From Leishmania mexicana MHOM/GT/2001/U1103 (lineage: Eukaryota; Euglenozoa; Kinetoplastea; Trypanosomatida; Trypanosomatidae), in NCBI RefSeq assembly GCF_000234665.1, contig NC_018320.1, positions 577,497 through 641,496 on the forward strand: a DNA stretch of 64,000 nt, read 5' to 3'. Made by a program: the position numbers and the translations under genes. The notes below the pieces were generated by a model, which saw only the letters and a list, made by a program, of their open reading frames with translations, was not told the origin of the DNA and made no database searches. This document shows positions 61,003 through 64,000 of the stretch, in pieces. Numbering within the stretch: position 1 is the first letter of the stretch; each line of letters begins with the position of its first letter.

Positions 61003-63081
61003 ATGCTTTTCAGCACCGGCCTGTCGCGCTGCTTCGCGTCTCTTGCGGTGGCTTCGGCCTCCAGCTTTATGCAGTCTCACCCGGCGACGGAGACGGCGCT
61101 TCACACAGGGGACGAGCTGGCACTATGGATCGATGACACAGCGCCGGCGGCGAGGGCGCTCGAGGAGCACATTCAGAGTGCGGCTTACAAGGAGCTGCAC
61201 CGCCCAGCTCTGACCACGTCGGCCATGGGGCTCTTCGGTGGAGAGCCTGGCTTTGAAAAGGCACACCGCGTGTGGGTGGACCCGGACCGGCCGCACATGA
61301 AGCACATGTACAATCAAACTCCGCTGGCAAAGAACCTGCGCTATACACGGTACGGCTACTTCAAGAGAGACATGCATCTGCTGGACATTGATAAGCTGGT
61401 GCGGCATGCGCGCATGCTGCCGACACCGAACCGGCTACTGACTGACTTCCTGTACCAGCGCGTGCCGCTGCCGGACAAGAGCTGCGCGGCGATTCTGCGC
61501 TATCAGAGGGACCAGCTGACGCTTGTGGCGGATTGGCAGCGCGTGGCGAGCTTCCAATGTGCGGAGGAGATCTTCGAGCGGATGGTAGTGACGAACATTC
61601 CGCCGGTCGATGTCGGGCCCGAGACGCACGCGGAGATGATCCGCTGCTGCGCTGTGTGCGGGGAGTGGGAAAAGGGCTGGAATGTGTACCTGCAGCGTGC
61701 GCGGGAGATGGAGGCAGACGCCTCCGACGATGCGGCCGACGGCTTCACGCTCACCACGTACCTGTACGACGCGGTCTTGGAGCTGTGTGTGGCGTGCCAG
61801 AAGCCGTCGCACGGCATGGCCATCATGGCGGAGGTCATTCAGCGGCATCTGCGGCCGCGTTCCTCAATGCTGGCCAAGACGATGATACTGGTGTCGATGG
61901 CTGCCGAGGAACTGCAGAAGACGCCCGCTGCATCCAGTGCGTCCGCATCGGGCGAGACGACGGAAGCGGCATCAACATCGTCGAGCGCATCACCGGATGC
62001 TCTGGGTGGAGTGAGCGGATTACCCTCAACATGGGAGGCCTACACAACTCGCGGCCTCGATACGTGGTCGCTCTATGACTTCTACTCGCTGAAGCGCAGC
62101 AGCGAGTGCGTGGAAGCCTACATGCGCATGTGCAGCATGCTGAACATGCCAACTCTCGTTCTTGAGGCACTGAGCTTTGCTGACGGCGCACAAATTCGTG
62201 TCTCACTGGAGTGCTATCATTGGGCGCTCTACTCCATCCGCCACGTCCCTGGTATGGGGGACTACGTCATCGATGTACTTGGCCAGTTGTCGCAGCGTGG
62301 CCTGACCGCAGACTACCTCCTCTTCACCATAGCGTTTCTCGACTGTGCCGCGCAGGCGGATGGTGAGCTGGCGCTGGCGGTTTACGAGCAGTTCTTTCAG
62401 CATAGCGACATCAATCCCACCCCGGAGATGGCGTTGCTTTTCTTGCAGGCCTGCACGACGTGCGACAAGCCGACAGTTCAGATGTACGCCAGCTGCGAGG
62501 CGATGATGCAGCGACTCGAGGAGGTAGGGAGCATCATCGACAATATCCTACCCATGCACGACCAGTGCATCGAGCTGGCGGCGCACGTTGGTGCGGTGAG
62601 CAGCGCCTACGGCAAAGTGAAGAAGCTTGTCAGCTATGGCAAGCCGCTTACGACGCGTATTCTCAACTCGCTGCTGCTCGCCAACGCACAGTCGGCGGAA
62701 GGCTCGCTGAGCATGACCTCCGACGTTATTCGGATGTACTCCTTGTTGGGTATCCCCTTCAACGATGATACGCTGACGTGTCTGCGCATGTGCGAGGACG
62801 TGCACGGCACCTCGGCTGAGGTGGCCTCGTTTGCCGCCGCTATCGAAGCTGCGCAAGCCGCCGCGCCGTCCGGAACGCTCGGTGAAGACGCCGAGACGAC
62901 GGTTGTCGATACACCGCCGCACCGCCTGCGTCAGCTGAAGACGAAATGGCACCTGCGACCGCGTGACACGGTATTGCGTCGCTTCGGCCAGCACACCAAG
63001 CCGATGGGTCGTGAGGATGTGGGCAGCATGCTGGGCAGCGTCATTCCCTTTGGCCGGTCACCAGGCGAGCGAGCGGTCTAG
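61003..63081 (+). CDS. PPR-like mitochondrial protein, 692 aa
   Basis: The ATG at 61003 gives MLFSTGLSRCFASLAVASASSF, a Ser/Ala-rich, basic, non-acidic leader consistent with mitochondrial import. From about residue 175 the protein shows paired-helix segments of the kind found in pentatricopeptide repeat proteins, for example HAEMIRCCAVCGEWEKGWNVY, TYLYDAVLELCVACQKPSHGM, SLECYHWALYSIRHVPGMGDY and YLLFTIAFLDCAAQADGELAL. A Ser/Thr/Ala-rich linker lies near 305-335. A conserved-looking basic C-terminus (about 640-692) ends the chain. PPR proteins bind organelle RNA, and trypanosomatid mitoribosomes and editing complexes use many; which of these roles applies cannot be told. No catalytic motif is seen. 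Confidence 0.8.
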   Translation: MLFSTGLSRCFASLAVASASSFMQSHPATETALHTGDELALWIDDTAPAARALEEHIQSAAYKELHRPALTTSAMGLFGGEPGFEKAHRVWVDPDRPHMKHMYNQTPLAKNLRYTRYGYFKRDMHLLDIDKLVRHARMLPTPNRLLTDFLYQRVPLPDKSCAAILRYQRDQLTLVADWQRVASFQCAEEIFERMVVTNIPPVDVGPETHAEMIRCCAVCGEWEKGWNVYLQRAREMEADASDDAADGFTLTTYLYDAVLELCVACQKPSHGMAIMAEVIQRHLRPRSSMLAKTMILVSMAAEELQKTPAASSASASGETTEAASTSSSASPDALGGVSGLPSTWEAYTTRGLDTWSLYDFYSLKRSSECVEAYMRMCSMLNMPTLVLEALSFADGAQIRVSLECYHWALYSIRHVPGMGDYVIDVLGQLSQRGLTADYLLFTIAFLDCAAQADGELALAVYEQFFQHSDINPTPEMALLFLQACTTCDKPTVQMYASCEAMMQRLEEVGSIIDNILPMHDQCIELAAHVGAVSSAYGKVKKLVSYGKPLTTRILNSLLLANAQSAEGSLSMTSDVIRMYSLLGIPFNDDTLTCLRMCEDVHGTSAEVASFAAAIEAAQAAAPSGTLGEDAETTVVDTPPHRLRQLKTKWHLRPRDTVLRRFGQHTKPMGREDVGSMLGSVIPFGRSPGERAV

Positions 63082-64000
63082 AACAGATGAGAAGAAGGAT
63101 CCTTATCGTAGTGGCGGCATGACAAGTTACCGTCCTATGCTCACCACCGGCTGTCGAAGCACACAGCGCCTAGCAGGAGGAGAGGGCAACGCATATGGTG
63201 CATTGCTCTCACCTGCCCGATGTTGCATGTGTATGCTTGTACGCATGTGCGCTGCTCATCCTCTTCACAGTTTCGATTTTGCGTCTCCCTCTCGCTCACC
63301 TTCTCCCCGCCCCGCAGGCGCGCGTAGGCGCGGTCTCGATCTCTCTCCTCTTTTTCTGTGTTGTGACTCGTACTTGCTAAGCCAACGCGTTCCTCTGGAT
63401 GGCGGCCACGTAACTCCATCTCATCCGAGTTCTCCTCTCCCCCTCCCCCACTCCACGCTCCTCCTATATCGGTGTAACCAGCTGCAGCGCTGGCTCCCCG
63501 CGCCACTCTGGTGGAGTCGACGGGCGGTGCCAGCCCTTGCTGGGGCAGTCTGACTCACTCGTCTCAAATCAGTGCAGGAAGGGATGGAGAGGGCGGGGGG
63601 GGGGCAGCCATCGTGCTGCTGTTCGTTCCTCACCGTGCCATTATGCCATGGGCGCCTCGACGCCGTACGGCCGATTCACTGGCGCATGTGCTTATCGACG
63701 TGGTGACGTGCGTGGGAGACAGCGTCTTCTGCCCGACCTCTGTGAGATCGGGCATGACTCACCATGTATGTGCATGTGCGCCTCTCCGCCTGCCTCTCGC
63801 CACGCTGACAACTCTTCACATCAAACTTCGTCCTTGTCTCCTTTCCCTCTTGCTCGCCCAACTGCCTTTTAACCAGTGCCGTATCGCCCTCGCAGCCTCC
63901 ATCGCTCTTTGGCAACACTTCCCTCCTCACGGTCGTAAAGACGTTTCCGCTAGAGACGCGGCCGCCACATCCAACCCCAGGAGTAGGGGGAGGAGGAGAG
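63082..64000. other. 3' flank of the PPR-like gene
   Basis: T/C-rich non-coding sequence to the window end, with a G-run at 63596-63603. No gene is supported. Confidence 0.55.

Overview
The window looks like a piece of a Leishmania (trypanosomatid) nuclear chromosome. The coding regions are long and intronless, and no convincing introns were seen. The bases are GC-rich, intergenic regions are rich in CA/GT and polypyrimidine tracts, and genes sit in two directional clusters. Two copies of a SIDER-like retroposon remnant lie in the intergenic/3' UTR space. The gene set (two long-repeat kinesins, ERO1, DNA polymerase alpha, a CFAP57-like WD protein) recalls chromosome 16 of Leishmania; that placement is from memory and was not checked.

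Layout. From 1 to 45.4 kb every gene lies on the minus strand. In transcription order (right to left) they are: a Timeless/Tof1-like protein (41987-45433), a small double-CxxC protein (40196-40537), a mitochondrial-type helical-repeat protein (36984-38705), a TraB/PrgY-like protein (34754-35848), an acylated START-like protein (30202-31998), kinesin copy B (20552-24076), kinesin copy A (9710-17726), a small unknown protein (7268-8038, possibly truncated at its start) and a 1866-residue probable mitochondrial protein (1032-6632). From 48.3 kb onward every gene lies on the plus strand: ERO1 (48302-49594), DNA polymerase alpha catalytic subunit (50206-54228), CFAP57-like (55994-59701) and a PPR-like mitochondrial protein (61003-63081). 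The AT-richer 45.4-48.3 kb region between the two clusters is a divergent strand-switch region, which in trypanosomatids is where polymerase II transcription of both polycistronic units begins.

The most notable structure is the kinesin pair. The two genes are virtually identical over the motor, coiled coil and C-terminus but carry 109 versus 19 copies of a 42-bp (14-residue) repeat, an exact difference of 90 units. Copy A is interrupted by a 100-N gap flanked by a 636-bp exact duplication. Collapsing the duplication plus gap (736 bp) restores one uninterrupted 2426-residue frame, so the gap is almost certainly an assembly artefact and not a break in the gene. Other points of interest are a probable degenerate ingi/L1Tc-type element (about 26.4-29.3 kb), an identical 520-bp SIDER-like pair 8.1 kb apart, and an in-frame TGA near the start of the 7.3-8.0 kb gene.

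The genes cover ordinary housekeeping roles: replication (polymerase alpha, Timeless-like), ER disulphide formation (ERO1), flagellum or cytoskeleton (CFAP57-like, kinesins) and mitochondrial RNA/ribosome function (several inferred). I did not find an obviously new defence or metabolic system.
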